A DNA stretch of 64,000 nucleotides, taken from assembly GCA_037176845.1 (NCBI GenBank), contig JAYKXP010000122.1, positions 62,001 to 126,000 on the forward strand, given 5' to 3'. How positions within the stretch are numbered: position 1 is the stretch's first letter; each line of letters starts with the position of its first letter. Under the pieces are notes generated by a model. That model did no database searches and was not told the DNA's origin. It saw only the letters and a program-made list of their open reading frames with translations. Source of the DNA: Paramarasmius palmivorus (lineage: Eukaryota; Basidiomycota; Agaricomycetes; Agaricales; Marasmiaceae). A program made the translations under genes and the position numbers. Below are positions 37,846 to 48,879 of this stretch, one piece after another.

Positions 37846-37884
37846 TGACGTCATGCTTGTTTTCTTGGTGATGGACACGTGTCC
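37846..37884. promoter_or_regulatory. CRE-like palindrome plus CACGTG palindrome
   Basis: TGACGTCA, the consensus for ATF/CREB-type bZIP factors, is followed 19 bp later by GGACACGTGTCC, a bHLH-type E-box palindrome. The same pair with the same spacing occurs at 45417-45454. Confidence 0.45.
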
Positions 37885-38416
37885 GATTGGTTCAGTCCCT
37901 CATTCTCTTCCACCACGACGCCAAACTACTCATGACACTTGGTACTCCCATTCCCGTTTTCCAAACGCCAAGATACTAACGTATATCTCAAGAAATAGGG
38001 CGATCTCTTATCTGGATGTGCTTCGTTTAGGTTGGACTGGGCTGGTATGAGGCAAGATGTCATCGGTGAGTCTGCCAGCCGTGCTTTGGAACGCTCCTAA
38101 CGCTTGCTTAACGACCTTAATCCTCACCAACATCCTTCATCGTATTTCCGACCAATCTATCTTCCTAGCAAGTCACACATCAATGTTTTCCGATGAACAC
38201 TGCCAGTCGGCTCTTGGAATCCTTTCCCCTTAACCCTGCACTCTACACTCCCACCCATCCTTCCGCTCTTCGATCGTCTAAGGTCCGAGGTATCCAAATA
38301 ACACCGTCGTCTAATTGATTTTACGAGACTGAAGCTCTGATTGGAATACGGCAGTAGCATGTTTTTGTCGCCTCCAATTTCCACCACGCATAGAAACAAA
38401 GGAAGAAGGAGCGAGG

Positions 38417-39118
38417 GTGGGAATATGCCGAACGTTGGGTATAAGTGAGTATCCCTCTTTCTATTCCCAGTCCTCCACCCCATTGTCCTCTCATGCGGGC
38501 TACCAGATAGGCCTACAGGACTCTTCCGCCGGTAGAAGAAATCTGAACTCCTTCCATTCATCAAGTGTACGGTCACGCCCCACCGCTTATCACCAGCAGC
38601 ATCTTCCTGTCATCTACTTCGCTCTTCACCACTCGCAATCTGGGCTCGCACCACTGGACTTGATTCGTACATTCCGTGTTGTCGGCCATACGCGGGTTCT
38701 CTCTCTCTCCGCTTTTCCAGCCGACCTCAGACTTTCATTCACGGAATCGAAACTGGCAGTTTCACTTGGTGTGGTGGATGTAGTGGAGAAACGTTCGGGA
38801 GAGAAGCCTTTCCAGAGCGATCGATCGGAGCTCTGTTGTCGTTTTAGAAATCTACTCTCGGACTTTCCCCTTCACAAAGCATTGCTTCCACATCTTACAT
38901 CCACACTTTCTGGACTTACCATTACCTTTCAGGAATGGAGAATTGCACTGGGAGTGAAACGGAAAACGGTATGGCAGTTCCACCCTTCAGTAAGAAGGAT
39001 CAAGGCCGTGGGTGTACGTAACGATGATTGGATACCAGATCAAGGACATATGGCGAATATCTCTTTCTTGTTCCTCTTCAGCACTTCAACTTTTGTTCTC
39101 CAGTCACACACATTGTAG
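38417..39118 (+). CDS. Hypothetical 233-codon frame
   Basis: Single uninterrupted frame starting with an ATG-headed MGICRTLG and ending FVLQSHTL. Composition is Ser/Leu/Arg rich with no signal peptide or obvious domain. GT…AG pairs occur inside, so it could instead be several exons of another frame. It lies about 530 bp downstream of the paired TGACGTCA/CACGTG sites. Could be chance. Confidence 0.25.
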   Translation: MGICRTLGISEYPSFYSQSSTPLSSHAGYQIGLQDSSAGRRNLNSFHSSSVRSRPTAYHQQHLPVIYFALHHSQSGLAPLDLIRTFRVVGHTRVLSLSAFPADLRLSFTESKLAVSLGVVDVVEKRSGEKPFQSDRSELCCRFRNLLSDFPLHKALLPHLTSTLSGLTITFQEWRIALGVKRKTVWQFHPSVRRIKAVGVRNDDWIPDQGHMANISFLFLFSTSTFVLQSHTL

Positions 39119-39346
39119 GAATCTCTAGGTTTGTGTTTTGGGATCTTAGAATGATCGTACTGATTCGAATAAATACCGCCGTGTAGATGGAATCAATGTA
39201 ACGGATGTTGCTAGGACCAACGTCTGAGCTCCAGAGCATGCTGATGACGCTCTTGATGAATCACAAACGAGGGTTCAAACCTTGAAGAGGTCTGGCTACC
39301 TTGGTTGTGTAGTTACTTGGATAACAATCAATCGCCATGTCGACAT

Positions 39347-39366
39347 TCTGATCTCAATCAAAGGTT
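39347..39366 (+). promoter_or_regulatory. 20-nt element upstream of B1
   Basis: TCTGATCTCAATCAAAGGTT lies 62 nt before the B1 ATG. The identical 20-mer is at 41152-41171, 75 nt before the B2 ATG. Confidence 0.45.
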
Positions 39367-39428
39367 GGCTGATTTCGCTACAGAACTTTACATAAAGGAT
39401 CCATCTCAGCCTACGTGAAACTGCCATC

Positions 39429-40731
39429 ATGCCCTTGTCCAACCAGACAGAGACTGCTGTTCATTGGCCGAGGAATTCTCCTGGCGGGTTTACGACTCGG
39501 AGTGTCGGGAGTTCTCTATGGTAGGTTTATAGACCTATCTATGTCCAACGACGCTATTTACTTCTATAAACAAACAGGCGCACAGCTCATCCTCCTGTGT
39601 GTTTCTGTCACGATACAGTTAGGTGTATCCGTCTTTATGGCTCATACATCTTTAATTGTTTTGACAGGCGAAAGCGACTGACAACAGAATCTTCAAAGGT
39701 AAGACGTGTGCTAGCCTCAGCAATGATCATCATGGGCATCTTATCGAGCGCGCCGCTTGTTATTCATACCGCATCTATTGTGATCCAAGGAAAGATCGTA
39801 GCTGGGGACCATGAAGACGAACAAGCGAGAATTTCATTTTTTGCGGACGTGCTTCAAGCTTTACAGACCATAATCCTGTGGACAAACGTAGGTTATATCT
39901 ATCGTACCATACATCCTGGTTGGTTACGAAGATTGCGCTAAATAGGCTTTCATCGGGGATGCCGTGATGTTCTGGCGAGCTTCGATACTATGGAAGAACA
40001 AGAACATGGTTTTCCCCCTCTTGAGCCTGATATTAAATGCAGGTGTGAATCGCATATTCTTTTCCTGTAGGTCTTACATATAACCTGGGCTTGGCTAGTC
40101 TCGGATCTAGCGCTGACTGGGTGCTACCTTGGTGGTGGAAATAGCCGGTTAGAGACGTGTAAACCAATTTTATTGGTGACTTACGTGCTCACCGTGTGTA
40201 CCAATATCGTCACAATGGTAGCGCTGTGGTACTACACTTGGTGAGCTCCAATTGTTCCTTGCCTGGATAGGTCTCAATTCGTTATCTAAATTTGCTCTGT
40301 TCTGTCCACCATAGGCTGCATCAAAAGGCTGTACATGAATACCTTCGCTTTGGTAATCGTCGTTCCCGGCCCGAGAAGATCCTGGTGATCATCGTGGAAA
40401 GTGGCATCGTTTATACACTGATGCTGGTGCGTCTGAATGATGAAGAATCGAGCGGGCGTTGATATACAAATCCAACTATGCCCAGGTGCTCTTCGGAATT
40501 GCCACCTTCATCACAGGTGCACACCAAGAGTCTCTCGGGTGGCGCTGTGCCTCCTCTATATTAGAGGTTCTTGCATTCGGTATTGTGGTAGGTTTTACTG
40601 TTCTCCTCAGTATTTTCTTCGACGCACTGAGGAGTAAAACGTAGAGTCTGTATCCCGTCTTATTAATAGTTGTAGTTTTTCTGGAAAAGTCGGTCTGGGA
40701 TTCTAAAGGAGATGTTGTTCTTCAGGAATAG
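39429..40731 (+). CDS. Multi-pass membrane protein, family B (B1)
   Basis: First of two tandem family B genes. Predicted helices in order: LILLCVSVTIQLGV (about 39590), VLASAMIIMGILSSAPLVI (39707), LQTIILW then AFIGDAVMFWRASILWKNK (39948; FWRxxxLW is the family hallmark), MVFPLLSLILNA, DLALTGCYLGGG, VLTVCTNIVTMVALWYYTW (40188), ILVIIVESGIVYTLML (40381), LFGIATFITGAHQESLGW and a last helix SLYPVLLIVVVFLEKSVWD, stop TAG 40729-40731. Eight or so introns. Oddity: compared with B2, the frame just after the ATG at 39429 is off by one; the frame matching B2 (LLFIGRGILLAGLRLG) has no upstream ATG. Either the start is not this ATG or the N-terminus is damaged. Family shares ESGxxY with family A, so A and B are likely distant relatives. 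Confidence 0.62.
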
Positions 40732-41246
40732 TAAGAACACGTATGTTCTTTATCTTCACCTTTTGTATTCAAGAAGTTGAACACATTCAAGTTCGACCAA
40801 TCAAATTAATCACTCTTTGATTGTGGCACAGCGGTATCCGCTCATTTGGAACGTGGAGGGAACTCAATCGTGTATACAGGTGATCATCTTTTTTCCCTGT
40901 TGGATCAATCTTTGAGTCGAGAACTGATTTACATCTGATAAAAGTCACAATTAAACCGAGACTGGACTGCGAACAGTCCTCACACTCTATCCACACATAA
41001 TGCATCATTGCTCTCCCTTTGAACAAGATGGAATTCGGCGAGCCTTGCCTCTCCTAGGTTACATTCTCTCTGATAATCATTGCGAGATACCCGCTCTCTA
41101 CCGTCATTCAGAATTCAATCACCTCCAATGCCGTTGTCTCTGCGGCAACAGTCTGATCTCAATCAAAGGTTTGATTGTCACTACTGCATCCGCAGACGTT
41201 CCAATAAAAGTGAACCATGCCCAAAGATCAACTCCAAATCGCCACT
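40732..41246. other. Spacer between B1 and B2
   Basis: No gene. It contains the 20-nt element (41152-41171) shared with B1, so the upstream region was copied with the gene. Confidence 0.4.
41152..41171 (+). promoter_or_regulatory. 20-nt element upstream of B2
   Basis: Identical to 39347-39366 upstream of B1; lies 75 nt before the B2 start codon. Confidence 0.45.
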
Positions 41247-42533
41247 ATGCCCTTGTCTGAGCAAACGCTGCAGTTCATTGGCCAAAATATCCTTACATTG
41301 GGCGTAAGGATCGCACTATTGGGATTTTGCTGTGGTGGGTTCGCGGAGGTACTCTTTTCGAAAAAATCATGACCCGTTAATCACCGCACGTAAAAGGTGC
41401 ACAATTCATTCTCTTGTGTGTTTTTATGACTATACAGTAAGTTGTATCCCTCCTGTTTCGCACAATCCTTGACTTTATTCATAGGCGGAGGCGATTGCCA
41501 TCCGGATCTTCAACCGCAAGATATGTGTTGGTCTCAGCAATGATTATCATGTGGATAATATCAATCGCGCCCCTTTCCATTGATACTATGTCTATCGTGT
41601 TCCAAGCAAAAATCGTCGCTGGAGAGCTTGAACTGGAACAAGCGAGGTTTTCATTGTGGTCGGGCATACTTCAGGCTTCACTGAGCATCATCTTATGGGT
41701 AAACGCAAGTAGTCACATCAATCGTATCACAAATCCTGGACTAATATGAAGTTGTACATACAGTCGTTCATCGGAGATGCGGTCATGTTCTGGCGTGCGT
41801 CAGTATTGTGTAAAAAGAACATGATTCTCCCCCTGGTTCTGTTGATATGTACCGCAGGTGTGCATTGCATGTTCGTTTTCAGTGTCAATCACGTATAGCT
41901 CCATCTACTAGTCACCGATGTAGCACTGGTTGGTTGTTATTTCGGCGGTGGCAGTTTGAACCGGATAGAGAAGTGCATGCCAGTCCAAATGACGGCTTGG
42001 GTGCTCACCGTCTGTACCAACACCGCAACATTAGTACCGTTATGGTATTACACTTGGTAAGTCTCGATTAGTTGGTTTGGCTAGGTCTCATCGGCTATTA
42101 TTCATTTATTGTATGCAGGTTACATCACAAGGCTGTACATGAGTATCTTAACTCTGGTAGTCATTGTTCCTACCCCGGGAGGATCCTGGTGATCATCGTG
42201 GAAAGCGGTGCTGTTTATACACTAATGCTGGTACGTCTGGATGCTCGAGGATTGAGCGAGCGTTAAGATACAAACTCCACTGATGCCCAGGTAATCTTCG
42301 GAATGGCCACCTTTGTCGGAGCACACCAAGAGTCTTCTGTGTGGCTCTGTGGCATCCCCATATTAGCAGCGCTGAGTTTCGGCATTGTGGTGAGTTTGAC
42401 CGCTTGCCTCGGTGTGTCTTTCAATGCACTGATGAGTGAAACGCAGAGCCTTTATCCCGTGTTGCTAATTGTTGTAGTCTTTCTAGAAAAGTCGGTCTGG
42501 GACGCTAATGGGAATGTAGTAGTTCAGAAATAG
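41247..42533 (+). CDS. Multi-pass membrane protein, family B (B2)
   Basis: Tandem paralogue of B1, fully open. It starts MPLSEQTLQFIGQNIL, then AQFILLCVFMTIQ, YVLVSAMIIMWIISIAPLSI (about 41515), IILWVN, FIGDAVMFWRASVL (41770), MILPLVLLICTAG, DVALVGCYFGGG, VLTVCTNTATLVPLWYYTW (about 42000), LHHKAVHEYL, ILVIIVESGAVYTLML (about 42180), FGMATFVGAHQESSVW and the last helix SLYPVLLIVVVFLEKSVWD, ending TAG 42531-42533. The intron at 41705-41763 has a GC donor (GCAAGT) with a CAG acceptor; splicing there joins LWVN to SFIGD exactly as in the sister genes. Seven predicted helices or more; a sensor or channel role is possible but unsupported. Confidence 0.7.
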
Positions 42534-43201
42534 ATTTTTTACATTAGAGGACATCCAAGCTAATCCAAAATGAGCTCCTCGATTGTCACACAGTGGGATC
42601 TACTCGTTTCAGTTGCGGATGAACCGACCAATATCGTGTATATGTAGAGGTGATCATCTTCGTTCACCGCTGAATCACGGTGAGAATTGTCATACACCTA
42701 AGGACAATCACGATGCAACGGGAATGGAAACGAAGGAATATGGGAACCATCAGCATATCCATTACCCACGACAAGATTAGAGTATCCGAGTCTGAGAGAA
42801 ACGACATGAACATTCAATGCGAACATGTGCCGCGATCCAATCTCACAATCATACAATGTCGTCGAAAAAATCCTCATCGTTCACTCTGCTAACACCATAT
42901 TTTAAAACTGTTACTCCACATTTCGAGTGCCTAGAACCATCGTGGGAGATCGCATCATTGAATACCATTAATCACAGTGATAATTGTCAAAGTCGCCATC
43001 CGAACAGCCAATCTGGGAGATGTGGCATATTTCCCAGAAGTAAAGATGGCTTATTCGGGTGCAGGCAACCGTGGAAGTATCACATCATGTTCGCCTTCTG
43101 ATATCACATTCGTCTCGATCTCTGCCCATTGGCAAGCCCATCCTAACCACGAGCTAGTTAAAGTTTGGCATTGAGCTCAAGTCGACATTCCTTTACCATC
43201 G
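42534..43201. other. Intergenic with a duplicated gene fragment
   Basis: About 42985-43150 resembles 37085-37260. The open frame 42977-43174 (MIIVKVAIRTANLG…) covers it but is not recognised. Otherwise empty. Confidence 0.3.
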
Positions 43202-44601
43202 TTAATCCACCTGCAAGGTCCGATGGCTATCCACATCGTTGATACTAATACCTAGTGCCACCCGAACTATTATTGTAGTGGAGGCGATACCCTGCCGAGA
43301 TTGGGATCAATTCATCTTTGTGATGTGATTGAGAAGAACTTACCGCAACAGAGGGCCAAGCACGAAAAAAGGCCTCAATAGTCTCAATTTGAACATAAAA
43401 GTCATACGGACTGCGAGTCGTAGCGGATCCTGGAAAAAAGTGACCGATGGCGAGTACTGAGGGGACACTAATGAATATCGCGTATATCAATCCGGATTCT
43501 GTGCTATAATGGGAATGTGTGAGCTTGGCCTTGGAGGAAAGGTTACTCGTACACTCACGTCGCAGCGATGACTACTTTATACATCATCCTCGGTTTTGAT
43601 CCAAGATATGCCGTTATCTCACGACTCATTAGAAATATTCGCACCGCTATGGAGGCGTCATTCCAGAGACAAGGTGTCGTCCACAGCGTAGGGCGCACCT
43701 ATCAATACAGAAACCACCAAGTAATTTAGTCCAATCATGGCGGTGGCGATTGGGAGAGTCACGTTTCCAGCATTCTGAAAGATCATCTTTGCCCACGGAC
43801 CTTCGGGAAAGATGAGAATTTGCGGTACAAGCTTAGACATGAAGATCATGGTAGTCGCTGTGCCCTTGGTTTCAGTGTGAGGATGTTGCCAGATAGGAAA
43901 ATCATGCGTTACCGTGACTTGCGAGAGAGATAAGTAGGGCAGGAACGACAATTTTCCAGCTTTTCCCCATAACTATGAAGAAACGCCATAGCTTTAGGTT
44001 TGGAGTTGGTTAGAAATGGAGCCTGGATAGAATTCTCTGGTGACGAATGCTTACTAGAACGGCACTCGCGATTACACTGAGCGATCATTAGAGTCTGAAC
44101 AGAGAAACGATTATCATATTACCTGCAGGATATCGTAACCGAAAATTGCGCATATAACAAAGTTTGTTGTCCGGATGACTCGGAAATACTAGGGTTCGGT
44201 ATCATACTCAACTTCATTGGAAGAGGTGATTCGTAATCACGTACCTTTTGCACCATGAGATTACATCTGCGACCGTACAAACGATAACGTTTGCGGAAGA
44301 CAGAAGGAACAAAACAACCATAGTGATCGGGAACGCCACATTTCGCTGACCGGCTCCGAGTCTTCTTTTTCTCCATAGAATATGAGTGCTGATAACGAAC
44401 AATACGACGTAAATGCCTGTTCGATGCACAAACGATCGATTTACATATGCTTCCTGAGAGAAGCGGATTGGCACGTACCGTAAAAGAGGAACTGGACCTA
44501 TAGAATGTCACGTCAACTTCGACTGTGTAGGATATACTGATACAGCTTACTGCGGTGAGCGCAATTTGCACGAAAATGGCAGAGTCAAGATATTCTGGCA
44601 T
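43202..44601 (-). CDS. Multi-pass membrane protein, family A (A3)
   Basis: Starts at ATG 44601 (PEYLDSAIFVQIALTA), chosen because this matches A1, A2 and A4 although the frame is open further upstream. Then VQFLFYG, IYVVLFVISTHILWRKRRLG, and the helix LFLLSSANVIVCTVADVISWC (about 44320-44255). The following exons near 44150-43920 are less clear; a short exon with the W-x-KxWK type hallmark region lies near 43960. ATAMIGLNYLVVSVLIG (about 43760-43700), IFLMSREITAYLGSK, ESGLIYAIFISVPSVLAIG (about 43500-43440), IEAFFRAWPSVA and GIASTTIIVRVALGISIND (about 43290-43235) close the protein; stop at 43202. The ATAG donor before SREI uses a normal GT (GTGCGC), unlike A1. Confidence 0.62.
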
Positions 44602-46936
44602 CACAAGCGAGTTTGGGGGAGTACTAATGACGGGGTTGAGATAAATACTTTCGACTTCCAGCGATGGGCTTTTGTATGGACCAATAGAAAATACATCAAA
44701 TGTAGATGACGAAATGAGTGTTTCGATCCAGACAGTCGTCTTGAAAGGTGGCAAGCATCGGCAATGCGAGTTCTCAATGTTTCAGTTGCAGGCGGAGGTC
44801 CTGAAGCACAAGTCAGAGCTTGGGGGCTCAGTACTGAGTCTCAACATCTGGATATTTTTGCTGTTGCTTAGCCTTAGTCTCTTCCATTCGAAGGAATGAG
44901 TACCTGCAGGCAAAGCAAGGGTCCAGGTGTTCGTGCAACATGTCATCCAAAGGAATGAGGGATGTCCGACGGGAGTCGATGTTCCGGTTCGGATAGTAAG
45001 CTGCAGTCGGAGGAAGAATATTGAAAATAGCTTGGTATCTCATCGGACAAGTGTGCTGTCGCCTACGCGGACGCAAGACTACAATTCTATTAGGGCTGAC
45101 GCATTCATGGCATGTTCAATATGGTGATCTACGCACATGTATTGTCGATCCCAAACGAAGAGATAGAGCCGGGTGTTTTGGGAAACGATGGACACACGCT
45201 GTGTTCTTCATTAGCGCCTGATTTCAAGATCGAAATTCTGCGTCTTTCTGAAAGCGGCAGGCGACAGTTGTATGTGTCCAGCGGCGACAGCAGAATTGGA
45301 TGTGATATATGACTGTTAGACTGGTGATGACCATTCCGTGCTGTGAGTCTGTGCGAATGAGAACGTGATGGTCCAAGGACCCGTGAGTCCATGAACCGAT
45401 GTACTCTTTTTCTCAGTGACGTCACGATAGTGTAATTTTCAGTGGACACGTGTCGGTTCCTCGTTCCACCTTTCGCCCCCAAAAGCCAATGCTCCAGCTT
45501 CAAAATCGGGCTTGCTCGACAGCCGCCTCATTCCTCCCCACTTTGTTATCAAACTATTTTTGGGCCATCTACCTCCATGTATCACTTGGTCAACCTCGGA
45601 GAACATAAACGATTCACACGACGGAATTCTATCTACACCTGATTGAAGCTCTCCCTGGTGTACGACCATATGTCCGCTACACGGTGTACCGGTGCTCTAT
45701 GCATACAGGAAACGAGGGCGTGGATGCGCAAAAAGTCCGTAGTGAATAGGCGAGTGTCGCTCTCTCTATTTCTGGCATCTCTCTTCGTCATACCCCTCCG
45801 CGCCGTTCTCCTGTGATCCAAGCTAACAAATGGTCCTACAGGTCCATTTCTTCTTTATTGAAGAGCTCTGGAATGCTCTTGTTCCTTTTTCCACCACAAT
45901 TTCATCTCACCGCTCCGCATATCGCCTTTTAATGGCTTGGCATCCGCAAATGCGGTTCTCTAGTCGCCTTTTCCCCTTGCTAATATCTCCAACAAGATTT
46001 CCTCTTACGGGTTCAAAGCGAATGGTTTCATTTTCATGGTCATTTGATAAAGGATTACAGATATTGTTATGGGCCACACGGAGGAGCGAAAGAGTGCCTG
46101 TAATCGTTGCGGCCTTTAAAAGGTGAGTATACCCTTCTCTGTGCTGTTTTCCCCATCTAACGTTGTTATATATGTACAGATCTCTCATTAGTCAAGAATC
46201 GCCCCCCTCCTCCCCTACATATCACTTCCACGCCATACATGTAATATTTCAGAACAAGGAGCTCAACACCACCAATTGTCTTGGACACCACACCTTATAC
46301 AGAGATTTGATTGTTCTGAATGGAAAAGACCGACTTCCCGTCCTTTGCAAGGCAATATGGGTATTGAGGCCGCGGGTTTGCGTAAGATGGTCGCCTCAAC
46401 TTCGAAGATCCGGTTAATCATTTCTCCTCCCATCAAATGACCACCGCCTCTTTCCATTTTGCTCGCCCTAAAAAAAAGATGAACATGTGGTGAGCGACCA
46501 ATCTTGCCTATCCACGTCCTCTCCCGTTGATGATCATTACTACAGGTACCTAGCTCGCAGTTTATTCATCACTGCGGCTCGCGGGAGTGGTGATTGAAGG
46601 GTTGTACAGCCATAAGATTCATTGATTCTACTTTTCATGATGCTCCTGACGAACGCTCATCATTTACGCGCTATGGGGTTGATGTATTTTGCTGTAGTAC
46701 TATTGTTTTGGAATCGATGGTCTGATTTGATGTAGAAAATCTCGTATCATAGAATCGATCTGCATGTCAAAGTAGACGTTACTGTACGGTAATTATTCAA
46801 AGTTCGAACCCCGCTATTCACTTCTCGTGCTGCACGGAATGGGCCAATTTACTGGAATCCTCCCTCACTTCAAAGAACTCGATATCTCCATCTGTTTCCC
46901 GGTACTCAGTAGACCTAAGCCTTCGAACACCAAAGG
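44602..46936. other. Gene-poor stretch
   Basis: Short frames only. The frame 45830-46126 (+) has mildly coding-like composition but no recognised motif. The paired TGACGTCA/CACGTG sites at 45417-45454 lie upstream of it. No RNA gene or repeat recognised. Confidence 0.3.
45417..45454. promoter_or_regulatory. CRE-like palindrome plus CACGTG palindrome
   Basis: TGACGTCA (45417-45424) and GGACACGTGTC (45444-45454) are separated by 19 bp, identical in order and spacing to 37846-37884. Confidence 0.45.
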
Positions 46937-48244
46937 CTATCCAATATTGATTGTACGAACGACCACCTCGCCGTCGGGATCCCAGACCGACCCTTTCAGG
47001 AAAATCACAACAGTTAACAGGACAGGATAAACTTCCTACAGAGTACTTCAGTGTTTATAATGCGAAACGAAGAACGACTGGACTCACCACAAGGCCCAAA
47101 CCAAGCACCTCCAGTACTCTTGCAAAAGACCACGCAAAGGAAACGTGATCCGCAGCCTGTGCGATCATGGTAGTTATCCCAAGGAGCACCTAGTATATGT
47201 GGAATGCCATCTTGATTAGTCCTCGTTATTCATCGTTTGGGTCACACCTACCAGCAGTATTGTATACACAACACCACTTTCCACAATGATCACCAGAATT
47301 CTCTCCGGCCGGGAGCGAGGACCCCCGAAACGAAGATATTCAAGTACAGTCTTTTGATGCAACCTACGAGTACGGTGGAAGTTGAGATGATGATACTCGC
47401 AACATATTCCTTGGAGCTCACCATGTGAAATACCATATCAGCGCCATTGTCACTATGTTCGTACAAACAGTGAGCACGTAGCTCATCCTGTTGACAGCGC
47501 CACATTTTGCTAGTCTTTCATCTCCACTAGCGAGGTAGCATCCTATCAAGGCTATGTCTGAGACTAGACGAGTGAAGACAGTAACAGTGTGAGTACCGGA
47601 CTTGACGGGTATCAAGAAGGGATGCCCCACCTGCCGTACATATCAGCATCAGGAACGGCACAATAATCACTTTCTTTCTGTTTTTCCAAAGCACTGAAGC
47701 TCGCCAGCACATTACAGTGTCACCAATGAGCGACTTTTCATGTGCATTTCAGTGCTAATGAGGTTGCATGGAGCAATAGATGAGACTTACATTGAGCCAT
47801 AGAACAATCGTCAAAAATGCTTGAAACTTATCTCCTTCTAAGGAATATTGGGATTGATCTATTGCAAGGTCCCCCGCCACGATTCTTCCTTGAAAGGCAA
47901 TGCAGGTGGTATAGACTATCACGGGCGCCAGTGATAATATCACCATGATTATCATTGCTGAGACCAGTACACGCCTTGATCCTGAAGACTTAGTCCGCAT
48001 CTTCCGCCTGTATTTGTGGTCAGCAGAGCGTGTACAAAAGCTCGAGGTATCCCTAACTGAATGGCCATGAAGACACATAAGAGGACTAATTGTGCACCTG
48101 TTTATTTTCAGCCGGAGTTAGCGAAGAATGTATGGAAAGTAAGCGTGTGAACGGACCGTATAGAATCCCCAATAACGCAAGGTTTATGGAAAAGAAGAGA
48201 ATATCTCGGCCGATGTGCTGTAGCATTTCGTTGGACAAGGACAT
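46937..48244 (-). CDS. Multi-pass membrane protein, family B (B3)
   Basis: Minus-strand family B gene starting at ATG 48244 (SLSNEMLQHIGRDIL). Then GAQLVLLCVFMAIQ, RVLVSAMIIMVILSLAPVIVY (about 47965-47905), FQAFLTIVLWLN, LIGDTVMCWRASVLWKNRKK (about 47725-47665; WRASVLW hallmark), VIIVPFLMLICTAG, DIALIGCYLASGDERLAKC, YVLTVCTNIVTMALIWYFTW (about 47485-47425), LHQKTVLEYL, ILVIIVESGVVYTILL (about 47300), VLLGITTMIAQAADHVSFAW and EVYPVLLTVVIFLKGSVWD, stop 46937. All joins keep frame with GT/AG introns. Opposite in direction to B1/B2 and about 5 kb away. Confidence 0.68.
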
Positions 48245-48601
48245 GATGGTAATGAGGTGTGACCCTCCGAGAAGAACAGACCTTTTTATGATTTATCGCT
48301 CGACTATATGCATGCCGATGTTCCTCATTTGAAATTCAACTTGCTGATATTGATAGCAGCGCTATTCGAATCTGATGCGATATCTTCGCTTGTGAACGTA
48401 TAAATGGGTCCGGTATGCTTGCCATCGAATCTGTCGTGAATAGCTGTTGGTATCGAGCGAGCTTACGTGTGATCGTAAGCGTTGCGTAGTGCAATAGCTC
48501 ACAGTACATAAAGGACGTTCGACTGGGAGTTGAAGGAGGTGATCAAGGCGAAACACACGAGCCACATTCTCGACTTTGGAGATCACGATGAAAGCATGTA
48601 T
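48245..48601. other. Intergenic
   Basis: No gene seen; ends at the left terminus of the MITE-like element. Confidence 0.35.
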
Positions 48602-48879
48602 TACTGTACTATTTCATTCGTTTCGGATGGCGTTGTGACCTGTGACCTTCCATCCGAAGGTGACCTGTCGGATGGCGGGCCCGCGGTCTGTGACCGCGGA
48701 GAAATTTTCGGAAATTAACGCCCAAAATTGCCAAATTTGGGCAAAATTCGGAATGTTAGCGCTGGTATCTCGCTGGGAGGGCTCGGATGATCCTCCGGTG
48801 ACCTGTGACCAAACCAAAAATTTCGGATATCTTTGGCCTTGTGACTGTGACCATCCGAAATGAATGAAATAGTACAGTA
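48602..48879. mobile_element. MITE-like element with 29-nt terminal inverted repeats, TA-flanked
   Basis: The left end 48602-48630 (TACTGTACTATTTCATTC…) is the reverse complement of 48851-48879 with a single mismatch. If the element proper is 48604-48877 it is bounded by TA on both sides, the target site used by Tc1/mariner-type transposases. It encodes no protein. The interior has several copies of a GTGACCTGTGACC-like motif (near 48635, 48660, 48690, 48799 and inverted or variant near 48841) and a small A/T-rich palindrome near 48720-48750. Its transposase would have to come from elsewhere. Confidence 0.75.

Larger units (their letters stand above)
36092..39346. other. Gene-poor stretch; one long unassigned frame and a decayed duplicate
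   Basis: A 233-codon open frame at 38417-39118 (+) is unusually long for this region but has no recognised motif. About 37085-37260 resembles 42985-43150 (both contain CCATCCGAA, then GCTTATTCGG and CCATGGAA/CCGTGGAA), so a fragment was duplicated. A TGACGTCA (37846-37853) and GGACACGTGTC (37873-37883) pair lies upstream of the long frame. Nothing else is supported. Confidence 0.35.
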
